Shown one piece after another: positions 25,032 through 34,637 of a DNA stretch of 64,000 nucleotides (positions are counted from its first letter, which is position 1; every line of letters begins with the position of its first letter). Source of the stretch: Ureibacillus endophyticus (lineage in GTDB: Bacteria > Bacillota > Bacilli > Bacillales_A > Planococcaceae); contig NZ_RBZN01000007.1 in the NCBI RefSeq assembly GCF_003628435.1, positions 1-64,000 on the forward strand, written 5' to 3'. The translations under genes and the position numbers were made by a program. The notes below the pieces were generated by a model. That model did not search any database. It was not told the DNA's origin and saw only the letters and a list, made by a program, of their open reading frames with translations.

Positions 25032-26132
25032 TTATTTGGAACGAAAAACATTTCGTACCATTGCTTCATCAACAGGTGCAATGTTATTTTTCATATTTGC
25101 TGCGTCTAAAGAATGTCGAACAATGATTTCTAAATCTTCTATTGGTATTTCTAACTCTCCTAAAGTAGTGCGTAACCCTAATTTAATTTTTAAATCATTT
25201 AATGCATTTACTAATTCATCAACATTACTAAACCCAATATTTTTTGCATGAATTTCTAGTAACGGTTTATATTCTGCATTTATTTTAAACCAACTATCTA
25301 ATGTAAAAGCACATGCTTCTGCGTGAGGGATATCGTATTTGGCCGTTAAAATATAAGAACAAGCGTGAGATGCAGTTGTACCAGTTTGTGTAAATGCAAA
25401 ACCTGCTAGTACTGCTGCAAATGCCAATTGGTCTTTTGCTTCAGCATTCCCATTAACAGCTGCTTCCAAGTTTTCAAATGCTAGTTTCGCAGCTTGAACA
25501 GCAAAATGTTCTGTTAATGGATTTGACTTCACACTACCTAAAGAATCAAGAGAATGCGCAATAATATCGATTCCTGAAATTGCTGTTACATGCTTTGGAC
25601 AACTATACGTAAGCTCAGGGTCGATAACAGCTGTTTTTGGATATAACAATGGTGAAGTAAAAGCTCTTTTTAAATCTTTTTCCTTCCAACTAATAACCGA
25701 AGTACCCGTTACTTCACTACTCGCCCCACTTACTGTTGGTATGGCGATAAGTGGTAACGCTTTTGTGATGTTCTTTCCTTCCATCAAGTCTATAGCTGTA
25801 CAGTTTTCCGACACAACCGCGCAAACTGCCTTCGCACAATCTATTACACTTCCCCCACCTAGTGCAATAATGTAATCTACTTCTAATTCCCTTGCTTTTT
25901 TTGCACACATTTCTACGTTTTCGATGGTTGGATTTGGCTCAATTCCACTTACGACATCTAATATTCTCCCAGCACTTTTATTCACAATGTCTGCTGTTGT
26001 TCCATTTTTCACCGATGAATTCGTTGCAATGAGAAGTGCCTTTTTAATATTGCTTTGTTCTAAATAGTCCCCTAAATTTTGCAATACACTTTTTCCAAAT
26101 ATGATTTCTGTTGGATGTTCATAACGCCACAT
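25032..26132 (-). CDS. Iron-containing alcohol dehydrogenase family protein
   Basis: 366-residue group III (Fe-ADH) dehydrogenase. The N-terminal Rossmann-like half has the GGGS motif for NAD(P) (ALGGGSVIDCAK). The C-terminal helical half has metal ligands in GIDIIAHSLD (D and H), SHACSYI and IPHAEA (two H). The opening MWRYEHPTEIIFGKS resembles that of Fe-ADH members acting on aldehydes or phosphonoacetaldehyde, but the substrate is not determinable. It has an ATG with AGGGGA upstream. It is a single gene transcribed away from thiC. Confidence 0.87.
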   Translation of the reverse strand: MWRYEHPTEIIFGKSVLQNLGDYLEQSNIKKALLIATNSSVKNGTTADIVNKSAGRILDVVSGIEPNPTIENVEMCAKKARELEVDYIIALGGGSVIDCAKAVCAVVSENCTAIDLMEGKNITKALPLIAIPTVSGASSEVTGTSVISWKEKDLKRAFTSPLLYPKTAVIDPELTYSCPKHVTAISGIDIIAHSLDSLGSVKSNPLTEHFAVQAAKLAFENLEAAVNGNAEAKDQLAFAAVLAGFAFTQTGTTASHACSYILTAKYDIPHAEACAFTLDSWFKINAEYKPLLEIHAKNIGFSNVDELVNALNDLKIKLGLRTTLGELEIPIEDLEIIVRHSLDAANMKNNIAPVDEAMVRNVFRSK

Positions 26133-26276
26133 AACCTATCCCCTATCAGTTTTTTTGATATTACCATTATAGCGGATTTCTGAATTTTATTATAATTTAT
26201 GAGAATACAGGACAAAACTCCCTTCTCTTTCGAAAAATGTTCATGTATACTAACGTTGTAATTTAATAATCGAAAT

Positions 26277-26373
26277 AACTAGGGGTGCCCAATAGCTTGG
26301 GCTGAGAAAGAAACGCGTTTAAGTTTCTTGACTCTTTGGACCTGATCTGGATTATACCAGCGTGGGGAAGTTA
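26277..26373 (+). promoter_or_regulatory. TPP riboswitch (THI element) aptamer
   Basis: It contains the conserved blocks GGGGTGCCC, GGGCTGAGA, then ACCTGATCTGGATTATACCAG and CGTGGGGAAG, in order and spacing of the TPP aptamer, with P1 closed by AACT/AGTT. It precedes a terminator and thiC, so it should switch thiC off when thiamine pyrophosphate is abundant. Confidence 0.97.
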
Positions 26374-26404
26374 GAAAGCTATTAATACGAACTTCTACAT
26401 TTTT

Positions 26405-26443
26405 AGCCGGGTCCTACCTTTTTTTAGGGTCCGGCTTTTTTAT
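26405..26443 (+). terminator. TPP-riboswitch expression-platform terminator
   Basis: AGCCGGGTCCT pairs with AGGGTCCGGCT, followed by T6. It lies 30 nt after the aptamer and 68 nt before thiC, as expected for transcriptional attenuation. Confidence 0.9.
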
Positions 26444-26474
26444 GTACTTCGTTTTTTCATCCACTACTATCTAG

Positions 26475-28292
<1,818 letters not shown>

Positions 28293-28298
28293 GTATTT

Positions 28299-28332
28299 TA
28301 AAAGACTTGGTTTAGCGGCCAAGTCTTTTAAT
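28299..28332 (+). terminator. Terminator of thiC
   Basis: 12-bp stem TAAAAGACTTGG/CCAAGTCTTTTA (28299-28310 with 28319-28330). The T-tract is part of the stem. Confidence 0.8.
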
Positions 28333-28344
28333 GTATTTGTTGAA

Positions 28345-28538
28345 TATTAGGTGGATGAGAAAGATTTCAATCTAGTTTCACAGTAGTTTTCGCTTTCATC
28401 CAGCATATGAAAGTTAATTCAATCAATTTTCTTTGCTGGTTTGCCGTTTATCAACCGTATGAAAGACACTACAATTAAATTTCGCTGTGATTTGTCGTTC
28501 ATCCTGCTTATGAAAGACACTTCAATCAATATCATCAG
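28345..28538. repeat. 52-bp tandem array, locus 1, left part
   Basis: About 3.5 units with period 51-52 bp. Each unit has TTYATC-N5-6-TATGAAAG followed by a weaker CACTnCAATnAAATTTC block; equivalent 'ATC' triplets fall at 28398, 28450 and 28501. The core forms TTCAT-N7-ATGAA palindromes. An IS3 element interrupts the fourth unit. The same family recurs at 53577-53960. Confidence 0.85.
28532..28538. repeat. Target-site duplication, left copy
   Basis: TCATCAG directly abuts the left end of the IS and recurs at 30101-30107. Removing the IS plus one copy restores a normal 52-bp unit. Confidence 0.85.
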
Positions 28539-28591
28539 TGTACTGCACCCAATTTGTTAGACACGCAAACTAACAATTGAGGTGTCTTTTT

Positions 28592-29116
28592 ATGGCTAAA
28601 TCCAAATTTACTGATGAACAAAAATTACAAGCTGTTATGATGTATTTAAATAGTACTAAGAGTTATAGGGAAGTTGCTAAAGAGCTGGGGATGGATTACA
28701 GAAAAATCAATCAGTGGGTGAAACGTTATGAATACAATGGGGTTGAGGCATTTGTTAGGCCGTGTACAAGTTATACACAACAGTTTAAACTGGATGTATT
28801 AAACTTTATGATTGAAAACGGCACATCCCTATTGGAAACTGCAGCGATTTTTAATATCGCTTCTCCTACCAGTATTTTTAATTGGAGAAATCAACTCGAA
28901 GAACAGGGATTGGTGGCCTTTCAGTTAGAGACTAAGGAGCGGTCATCCATGAACAAAAAAATAAACGAGAAAAATAAAGATTCAGTTACAGAAGTTTCAG
29001 TGGAAGAGTTACAAGCAGAGTTACAACAACTACGTATGGAAGTTAAGTATTTAAAAAAGCTGAATGCCTTAGTTCAACACAAAACATCATCACCAATCAA
29101 GACAAAGCACAAATAG
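28592..29116 (+). CDS. IS3-family transposase OrfA
   Basis: 174 residues with two helix-turn-helix units (residues about 8-50 and 60-105; YREVAKELGMDYRKINQW and LLETAAIFNIASPTSIFNW) that bind the IS ends, then a leucine-zipper-like coiled coil (EELQAELQQLRMEVKYLKKL) for multimerisation. The ATG at 28592 follows GAGGTG. Near the end, AAAAAAG at 29053-29059 lets ribosomes slip -1 into orfB to make the OrfAB transposase. Confidence 0.93.
   Translation: MAKSKFTDEQKLQAVMMYLNSTKSYREVAKELGMDYRKINQWVKRYEYNGVEAFVRPCTSYTQQFKLDVLNFMIENGTSLLETAAIFNIASPTSIFNWRNQLEEQGLVAFQLETKERSSMNKKINEKNKDSVTEVSVEELQAELQQLRMEVKYLKKLNALVQHKTSSPIKTKHK
29053..29059 (+). other. Programmed -1 frameshift heptamer A6G
   Basis: The zero frame reads TTA AAA AAG, which is the A-AAA-AAG slippery heptamer. 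Slipping -1 gives AAA AAA GCT and enters the orfB frame just after its in-frame TAA at 29044, which is the classical IS3 arrangement. Confidence 0.85.
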
Positions 29117-29142
29117 TCTATGAATTAAGGAATGAATTTCCA

Positions 29143-29955
29143 GTGAAAGAATTGTTAAAGCGAGCCGATCTCCCACGAAGCACCTACTATTATCACGTAA
29201 AACAAATGGGAAAACCAGATCCAGACGCAGACTTAAAAAGAGAAATTAAAGCAATTTTTGACGAACATGAAGGGCGATATGGATACCGTCGCATTCGGGA
29301 TGAATTAAGAAATCGTAGGCAAAAGGTCAACCATAAAAAAGTGCAACGAATCATGAAAGAGTTAGGATTGAAGTGTCTGGTACGAATGAAAAAATATCGC
29401 TCGTATAAAGGAACTGTTGGTAAGATTGCGCCTAATCATTTAAATCGCGAATTTACAGCGGAACAACCAAATGAGAAATGGGTAACTGATATTACGGAGT
29501 TTAAGCTTTTCGGAGAAAAACTTTATTTCTCACCTGTTCTAGATTTATTTAACGGAGAAATTATTACATATACAATCGGCCCAAGACCGACGTATTCCCT
29601 TGTCTCGGATATGTTGGATCAAGCTCTAGAACGGCTACCTGAAGACCACCAACTTCTAATGCATTCTGATCAAGGATGGCATTATCAAATGAAACAATAC
29701 CGTGAGACGTTACAAGAGAAAGGGATTACTCAAAGTATGTCTCGTAAAGGGAACTGTTACGATAATTCTGTAATGGAGAATTTCTTTGGAATAATGAAAT
29801 CAGAAATTTTATATCTTAAAGAGTTTGAGAGTATCGAGCATTTTAAATTAGAACTAGAAAAGTATATCGAGTACTATAATAACAAACGAATTAAGGCGAA
29901 ATTAAAAGGTATGAGTCCAGTCCAATATCGAACTCATACCCAATACGCTGCTTAA
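29143..29955 (+). CDS. IS3-family transposase OrfB (catalytic part)
   Basis: 270 residues as an independent GTG-started reading frame, and translated as part of OrfAB through the frameshift at 29053. An HTH_21 domain (about 40-90, EGRYGYRRIRDELRN) is followed by the integrase core with DDE residues: D in WVTDITEF, D in HSDQGWHY, and E in NSVMENFFGIMKSE. All three are present with normal spacing, so the transposase should be functional. Confidence 0.93.
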   Translation: MKELLKRADLPRSTYYYHVKQMGKPDPDADLKREIKAIFDEHEGRYGYRRIRDELRNRRQKVNHKKVQRIMKELGLKCLVRMKKYRSYKGTVGKIAPNHLNREFTAEQPNEKWVTDITEFKLFGEKLYFSPVLDLFNGEIITYTIGPRPTYSLVSDMLDQALERLPEDHQLLMHSDQGWHYQMKQYRETLQEKGITQSMSRKGNCYDNSVMENFFGIMKSEILYLKEFESIEHFKLELEKYIEYYNNKRIKAKLKGMSPVQYRTHTQYAA

Positions 29956-29981
29956 TCGTTAGAGCGCGAAGCGAGCCGCGA

Positions 29982-30032
29982 CCTGCCAAGCCATTTCTTC
30001 CTCGCTACGCTTCGGAAAAAATGGCTTGGCAG
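29982..30032 (+). terminator. Strong hairpin inside the IS 3' end
   Basis: 15-bp perfect inverted repeat CCTGCCAAGCCATTT/AAATGGCTTGGCAGG (29982-29996 with 30018-30032), 27 bp after orfB. There is no T-tract, so it may end transcripts by another route or protect the message. Confidence 0.6.
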
Positions 30033-30100
30033 GAAGTGGTCTAACTTATACAATTGATCGAACCTAATTAAATATTCGTGTCTAACTTTTTGGGGTCACA

Positions 30101-30200
30101 TCATCAGCTAATTTGTCCTTCATAACCTCTATGAAAGTCACTACACCCAAATTTCATTGCTAGTTTGGTGTTCATCATGCAAGTTAATTCAACTATATCC
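30101..30200. repeat. 52-bp tandem array, locus 1, right part (with TSD 30101-30107)
   Basis: It begins with TCATCAG, the second copy of the IS target duplication, then continues the interrupted unit and one and a half more. Equivalent positions at 30122 and 30174 are 52 bp apart, and after deleting the IS the join is also 52 bp. The remainder to 30274 contains no gene. Confidence 0.82.
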
Positions 30201-30274
30201 CTCACTCCTGCAAGAAAGGCTACGAGTATCCCCACTCTCTCAACATACCTTTAGTCCCTTTTATCAAATAGATA

Positions 30275-30829
30275 CTATTCTTTTTCTTCAACTGCTTCTA
30301 AATATCGATAAAGTGTTGATTTGCTAATGCCTGTTTCATTTTTAATGTCCAGAAGTGTGTAGTTTCCAGAGTAATACATGGATATTGCCTTTTTCACGTT
30401 ATCATTGGATTTTTTTGGTCGGCCAATAGACTTGCCTTGCGCCTTTGCATCGGCAATCCCTAAAGTGGTTGATTGTTTTACGATGTCCGATTGGAAACTT
30501 AAAAACTCCTTTACCAGTTCAGTGAGGTTAAACGGTAATTTGTCATTTGTGACAATCCCTTCTAGTAAGAACTGTATGGTCACTTGATCTCTTTCACATA
30601 ATTTTAGTAATTCAAATAAATGACTTGTTGTGTCAGCAAGCGCGAACATTCTTTGCACTAAAATGACATCCCCAGCTTTTAATTGCATTAGTAACGATTC
30701 CAGCTCTGTTCGTTTTTTGGGTGCACCGTGCTCTTCTTGAAATATTTTGTCACAAACTGGTTTTAACGAATTTAGCTGGTCCAAACATTGCTTATCATTA
30801 TATAAAGGTCTCATATACCCATAAATCAT
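30275..30829 (-). CDS. Resolvase/invertase-family protein lacking catalytic residues
   Basis: 184 residues with the serine-recombinase fold: N-terminal domain about 1-125 and a C-terminal Hin-type helix-turn-helix (about 138-180, GRPKKSNDNVKKAIS, GISKSTLYRYL). In true resolvases the start reads GYARVST with catalytic Ser; here it is GYMRPLY, with Leu in place of Ser. The DRxxRS arginines are also gone (FALADT). DNA binding without recombination is therefore likely. The ATG at 30829 follows GGAG; the frame extends to 30946 over the divergent SulP promoter, which is unlikely. The gene is divergent from SulP. Confidence 0.85.
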   Translation of the reverse strand: MIYGYMRPLYNDKQCLDQLNSLKPVCDKIFQEEHGAPKKRTELESLLMQLKAGDVILVQRMFALADTTSHLFELLKLCERDQVTIQFLLEGIVTNDKLPFNLTELVKEFLSFQSDIVKQSTTLGIADAKAQGKSIGRPKKSNDNVKKAISMYYSGNYTLLDIKNETGISKSTLYRYLEAVEEKE

Positions 30830-30940
30830 TTTATCGCTCCTAAAACCATTCCCAAAAAGGTTCCTTTTTAGGAATTTAAGTGTTATGATAATCAAGGTTT
30901 TATTCGTATAAAAACAAATGAATATATAAAGGAGATTACC

Positions 30941-32362
30941 ATGCAAAGTTTAAAACAACAATGGTTTGGCAACGTGCGTGGCGATATTTTATCAGGTATT
31001 GTCGTAGCACTCGCACTTATCCCTGAAGCAATTGCCTTCTCAATCATTGCAGGCGTTGATCCAATGGTAGGATTATATGCATCATTTATTATAGCGGTAA
31101 TTATTGCATTTGCTGGCGGCCGTCCCGGAATGATTTCCGCTGCTACTGGCGCGATGGCACTTGTAATAGCACCATTAGTTCGAGATTATGGTTTGCAATA
31201 CTTATTTGCCGCAACTATTTTAACAGGGTTTATACAAATTCTTTTAGGTATATTAAAAATTGCAAAACTAATGAAGTTTATTCCGAATGCTGTCATGCTC
31301 GGCTTTGTTAATTCCCTTGCGATATTAATTTTTATGGCCCAAGTACCGCATTTTATCGGTATTTCAACTATGACATATGTATTTGTTGCCCTCACTTTAA
31401 TACTTGTATACACACTACCACGATTTATTAAAGTGATACCAGCTCCATTAATCGCAATTGTATTATTATCTGTCATTGCAATTTATAGTGGTGTGGAGTT
31501 AAGAACAATTGGGGATTTAGGAACAATCACACAAACATTACCAACCTTCATCATTCCAGACGTTCCTTTTAACTTAGAAACATTGCGAATCATTTTACCA
31601 GTCTCCATTTCACTAGCAATAGTAGGATTATTAGAATCTTTATTAACTTCACAAATTGTAGATGACATGACAGGAACAGAAAGTAATAAAAACCGTGAAG
31701 CTCGCGGTCAAGGTATTGCTAATGTGATCAATGGTTTCTTTGGCGGAATGGCAGGATGTGCAATGATTGGTCAATCAGTCATCAATGTTAAATCAGGAGG
31801 CCGTGGCCGATTATCTACACTAATTGCCGGGTTATTTTTAATCTTTTTAATTATGGTTCTAGGTGAGCTAGTTGTAAAAATTCCAATGCCCGTATTAGTC
31901 GGCATTATGGTAATGGTAAGTATCGGTACATTTGATTGGAGTTCGTTTAAATATTTAGTAAAGGCACCTCGAACTGATGCCATTGTTATGTTAACAACCG
32001 TTGTCATTGTTGTTTGGACACATGACTTATCAAAAGGCGTTATAGCAGGGGTTATTTTAAGTGCTGTATTCTTTGTTGTTAAAATTTCTTCTGTGAAGAT
32101 AAAACAAGAAGGAAACCGATATTTTGTTTCCGGCCAATTATTCTTTGCCTCGACCGATTCTTTTGTGGATTATTTTAAATACAATGAAATAAATCGTACA
32201 AAAATCCAATTAGACTTTTCTAATTGCCGCATTTGGGACGAATCGGGTGTAGGTGCATTAGTGAAAGTACAAGAATTATTGCGAGAAAAAGGAATAGACG
32301 TAGATGTAGCGGAATTAGATGCTCCAAGTAAGGAACTGGTTTCAAAATTACAAGGGATATAG
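30941..32362 (+). CDS. SulP family anion transporter with STAS domain
   Basis: 473 residues. The membrane domain (about 15-385) carries the SulP opening ([27 protein letters not shown]) and the [24 protein letters not shown] segment. The C-terminal STAS domain (about 395-473) has the IDFS-type [17 protein letters not shown]. SulP proteins move sulfate, bicarbonate or other anions; bicarbonate- and sulfate-type members cannot be told apart here. It resembles Bacillus YbaR. AAAGGAG precedes the ATG. It is cotranscribed with the universal stress protein gene 11 bp downstream. Confidence 0.9.
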   Translation: MQSLKQQWFGNVRGDILSGIVVALALIPEAIAFSIIAGVDPMVGLYASFIIAVIIAFAGGRPGMISAATGAMALVIAPLVRDYGLQYLFAATILTGFIQILLGILKIAKLMKFIPNAVMLGFVNSLAILIFMAQVPHFIGISTMTYVFVALTLILVYTLPRFIKVIPAPLIAIVLLSVIAIYSGVELRTIGDLGTITQTLPTFIIPDVPFNLETLRIILPVSISLAIVGLLESLLTSQIVDDMTGTESNKNREARGQGIANVINGFFGGMAGCAMIGQSVINVKSGGRGRLSTLIAGLFLIFLIMVLGELVVKIPMPVLVGIMVMVSIGTFDWSSFKYLVKAPRTDAIVMLTTVVIVVWTHDLSKGVIAGVILSAVFFVVKISSVKIKQEGNRYFVSGQLFFASTDSFVDYFKYNEINRTKIQLDFSNCRIWDESGVGALVKVQELLREKGIDVDVAELDAPSKELVSKLQGI

Positions 32363-32373
32363 GGGGGATTTCG

Positions 32374-32790
32374 ATGTATAAACATATTTTATTGGCTGCA
32401 GATGGTTCTGAAAATGCAATCCGCGCAGCGAAGGAAGCGATAAAAATTGCAACATGTTTTGATGGAATGATAGAAGTTGTCTATGTTGCAGACTTTGAGA
32501 AATCAAAATCTGACGTGTTACATTCATCCTCAAGTGAAGCGTTAGAATTGCAACGCCGTAAAAAGATCGCTCCCGTAGAACAACTTCTTCGAGAAGCAAA
32601 TGTAACATATAAAGTAAAAATTTTAAGAGGTACTCCTGGTCCAGAGATTGTCCGCTACGCAAATGAACAACAAGTTGAATTAGTTGTCATTGGAAGTCGT
32701 GGCCTAAATGGGTTACAAGAGATGGTTTTAGGTAGTGTAAGTCACAAGGTAATGAAGCGTGTTAACTGCCCAGCGCTAATAGTTAAATAA
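32374..32790 (+). CDS. Universal stress protein (UspA family)
   Basis: 138-residue single-domain protein. It starts with YKHILLAADGSENA (adenine and Mg site Asp) and has the ATP motif GSRGLNGLQEMVLGSVSHKV (G2xG9xGS). Thus it belongs to the ATP-binding Usp class. It is the second gene of the operon with SulP; SulP-Usp pairs occur widely in bacteria, where Usp may tune the transporter through the STAS domain (inference). The transcript ends at the solo element hairpin 32798-32836. Confidence 0.92.
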   Translation: MYKHILLAADGSENAIRAAKEAIKIATCFDGMIEVVYVADFEKSKSDVLHSSSSEALELQRRKKIAPVEQLLREANVTYKVKILRGTPGPEIVRYANEQQVELVVIGSRGLNGLQEMVLGSVSHKVMKRVNCPALIVK

Positions 32791-32797
32791 GACACAA

Positions 32798-32836
32798 AAG
32801 GAGTTGTCTCAAAAATGACTTTTCAGACAACTCCTT
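32798..32836 (+). repeat. Solo third hairpin of the dispersed element (copy D), acting as terminator
   Basis: AAGGAGTTGTCT (32798-32809) pairs with AGACAACTCCTT (32825-32836). The loop CAAAAATGACTTTTC is the same as in copy B. No core or first hairpin is present. It lies 8 bp after the Usp stop. The rest of 32840-33051 holds no gene. Confidence 0.8.
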
Positions 32837-33051
32837 TCTAACCATTCACTCTTTAAAATACCTTAAACAGCGTGATCCACATTATGATCGTATAATCATT
32901 CCGCTTTTCTAAGCGTAACTCCATATACAAACCCTAATCTTTTAGGAATGCTTTTTTATTCTCTATTGCTGCTCGAATTTCTACATCTATAAATGCACAA
33001 AGTATCCCCTCTTAACTTGTCCAATTTACAAGTGCTATTGCTACTATCAAA

Positions 33052-34068
33052 TTAAATGAACTTCTGCAAAACCATACTTCCCCCTGTATGGTATACTCTA
33101 ACTTCTGCATAAGCTCCATTTACAAATGTGAGTTGTGGTGGCATATGTCCGCAATCGATGTCGTAAGCAATCGGAATGTTTAACTCCTCTGCAAGTTCGA
33201 GATAAACATCCATTACATGATAATCTCCCATTTTCTCATTGGCTCCACTTCTACCAAAAAGAATACCACTACAATTATCAAACCATCCTGCTAGCTTCAT
33301 TTGTACTAAGGATCTCCGTAAGTCTGTAACGTTTAGTTCACAATTTTCAAAGTACCAAATAATTGGTTCATTTTGAATAAATTGATTTTGAAAGTTTCGA
33401 ACATCACCATATGGCGTACCGATTAAATGTCGTATTACATCAATACAACCACCTAATAAACGACCTTTTATATACATCGGCTCATTGGTAATAGTTTTCC
33501 ACTTTGTAGGTTCTGTAAGGTGATAAATCCAATCGGTTTCGATATTATGTTGCCAATATAACTGATATTTTTCTGATGGATATTGAATTACTTCTTCACC
33601 TGGTTTTGTATGTAAAACCTCTTCCCACATAGCGGTAGTTGAATCTGAGCGTATTCCTCTTAAATCCACTAGGTTAACTCCATGAGCAGTGGCTAGTCCT
33701 GTTTTTATTGTCATAGCAAGGAGTAAAACACTTGTATCCGAGTATCCTAAAATCCATTTTGGTTTTTTCAAATCAAAATCAACATACTCTAAAATCTCAA
33801 TTAATAATTCGCCACCCCAGGGAGGAAAAATGAATTGAATGGTGTCATCATGTAACATTAAATTTAATTCAGCCGCTCTAACTTTTGCTGGAGCCGATTT
33901 CCCTTTAAATTGTGTCCAGCATGTATTGCCTATCTCTACTTTATATCCTTTATTAATCATTCTCTCTACTGCTCTTTCAAGTAAAGAATACTGATCAAAA
34001 TGTAATCCCGCAGATGGTGCAGTTACTCCAATTTTTACTGGCTCTGTTAATACTGGATATGTAATCAT
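33052..34068 (-). CDS. S66 family peptidase (LD-carboxypeptidase/MccF-like)
   Basis: 338 residues. The fold starts KIGVTAPSAG, the nucleophile is S110 in LGYSDTSVL, and the C-terminal part has FENCELNVTD (Glu) and DIDCGHMPPQ (His), giving the Ser-Glu-His triad of S66. Members cleave the L,D bond in peptidoglycan tetrapeptides (LdcA), or the amide of microcin C (MccF, self-immunity). The WGGELLIEILEYVDFD segment and size are closer to the MccF-type subgroup; that is inference. It is a single gene with no signal peptide. Confidence 0.85.
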   Translation of the reverse strand: MITYPVLTEPVKIGVTAPSAGLHFDQYSLLERAVERMINKGYKVEIGNTCWTQFKGKSAPAKVRAAELNLMLHDDTIQFIFPPWGGELLIEILEYVDFDLKKPKWILGYSDTSVLLLAMTIKTGLATAHGVNLVDLRGIRSDSTTAMWEEVLHTKPGEEVIQYPSEKYQLYWQHNIETDWIYHLTEPTKWKTITNEPMYIKGRLLGGCIDVIRHLIGTPYGDVRNFQNQFIQNEPIIWYFENCELNVTDLRRSLVQMKLAGWFDNCSGILFGRSGANEKMGDYHVMDVYLELAEELNIPIAYDIDCGHMPPQLTFVNGAYAEVRVYHTGGSMVLQKFI

Positions 34069-34137
34069 GTAATTCCCCCACTTCCTAATATCTCTTTCTT
34101 TAAGATACTGAGTTATCCCTTTATTTAGAATGAAAAA

Positions 34138-34182
34138 AACTGTAGTTCAACTCAATTTTCATTGAGCATAACTACAGTTTTA
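34138..34182. terminator. Hairpin between the S66 peptidase and the lipoprotein gene
   Basis: AAACTGTAGTT/AACTACAGTTT outer stem with an inner CTCAAT/ATTGAG, and T-rich on both sides. It ends the minus-strand lipoprotein transcript. Confidence 0.75.
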
Positions 34183-34196
34183 ATTAAATTATTTCT

Positions 34197-34574
34197 TTAT
34201 TTTTTTCGGTTGTGATCATCACTATTTACATTTTCATCTGTTACATTACCACCAGTGCCCATTCCACCAGTACCTGCACCAGTGTCAGGAACACCAGTAG
34301 CGTCTCCACCTGTACCATTCATAGTACCATTTGTATTACCATTATTATTTGTTCCCATTCCATCTTCTGTCTCTATAGCTCCATCATTATTTAAGGTACC
34401 ATCTAGTGCACCATCTTCTTCAATGCCATTGTTTAAATCTGCATTGTCGTTCATATCTGATAAATCTTCGTCTATAACACCATTATCATTTTCACCTGCA
34501 TTATCTGTCATACCACAAGCAGCTAGAACACCTGCTAAAAGAAATGCAAAAGGAATTGCTAAAAACTTCTTCAC
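34197..34574 (-). CDS. Asp/Asn/Gly-rich lipoprotein
   Basis: 125 residues. The signal peptide ends in lipobox LAAC (Cys20). The mature part is low-complexity: acidic and Asn-rich (DNGVIDEDLSDMNDNAD), then Gly/Thr/Asn-rich (TNNNGNTNGTMNGTGG). It ends with a charged DDHNRKK. It is likely a disordered surface lipoprotein; no family is recognised. AAGGAGG lies upstream of the ATG. Next upstream on the same strand is the VCBS/FG-GAP-like protein gene (63-bp gap). Confidence 0.75.
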   Translation of the reverse strand: MKKFLAIPFAFLLAGVLAACGMTDNAGENDNGVIDEDLSDMNDNADLNNGIEEDGALDGTLNNDGAIETEDGMGTNNNGNTNGTMNGTGGDATGVPDTGAGTGGMGTGGNVTDENVNSDDHNRKK

Positions 34575-34637
34575 AAAATAACCTCCTTAAACTTGATAGA
34601 GGTAGTTTGTGTTGTTTTAAAGAGGTTATACGCGAAG

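Larger units (their letters stand above)
28539..30100 (+). mobile_element. IS3-family insertion sequence (IS150-like), 1562 bp
   Basis: The ends are imperfect inverted repeats beginning TGTACTGCACCC on the left and, read inward, TGTGACCCC on the right, both running to GTTAGACACG. It contains orfA, an A6G frameshift site and orfB with the DDE triad, and it appears intact. A 7-bp direct repeat TCATCAG flanks it; IS3 elements more often make 3-5 bp, so the long duplication is notable. Confidence 0.93.

Noticed and set aside
34212-34581. Two plus-strand ORFs antisense to the lipoprotein gene
   Set aside because: Low-complexity reverse of the Asp/Asn/Gly repeats; the minus strand has a signal peptide, lipobox and ribosome site.
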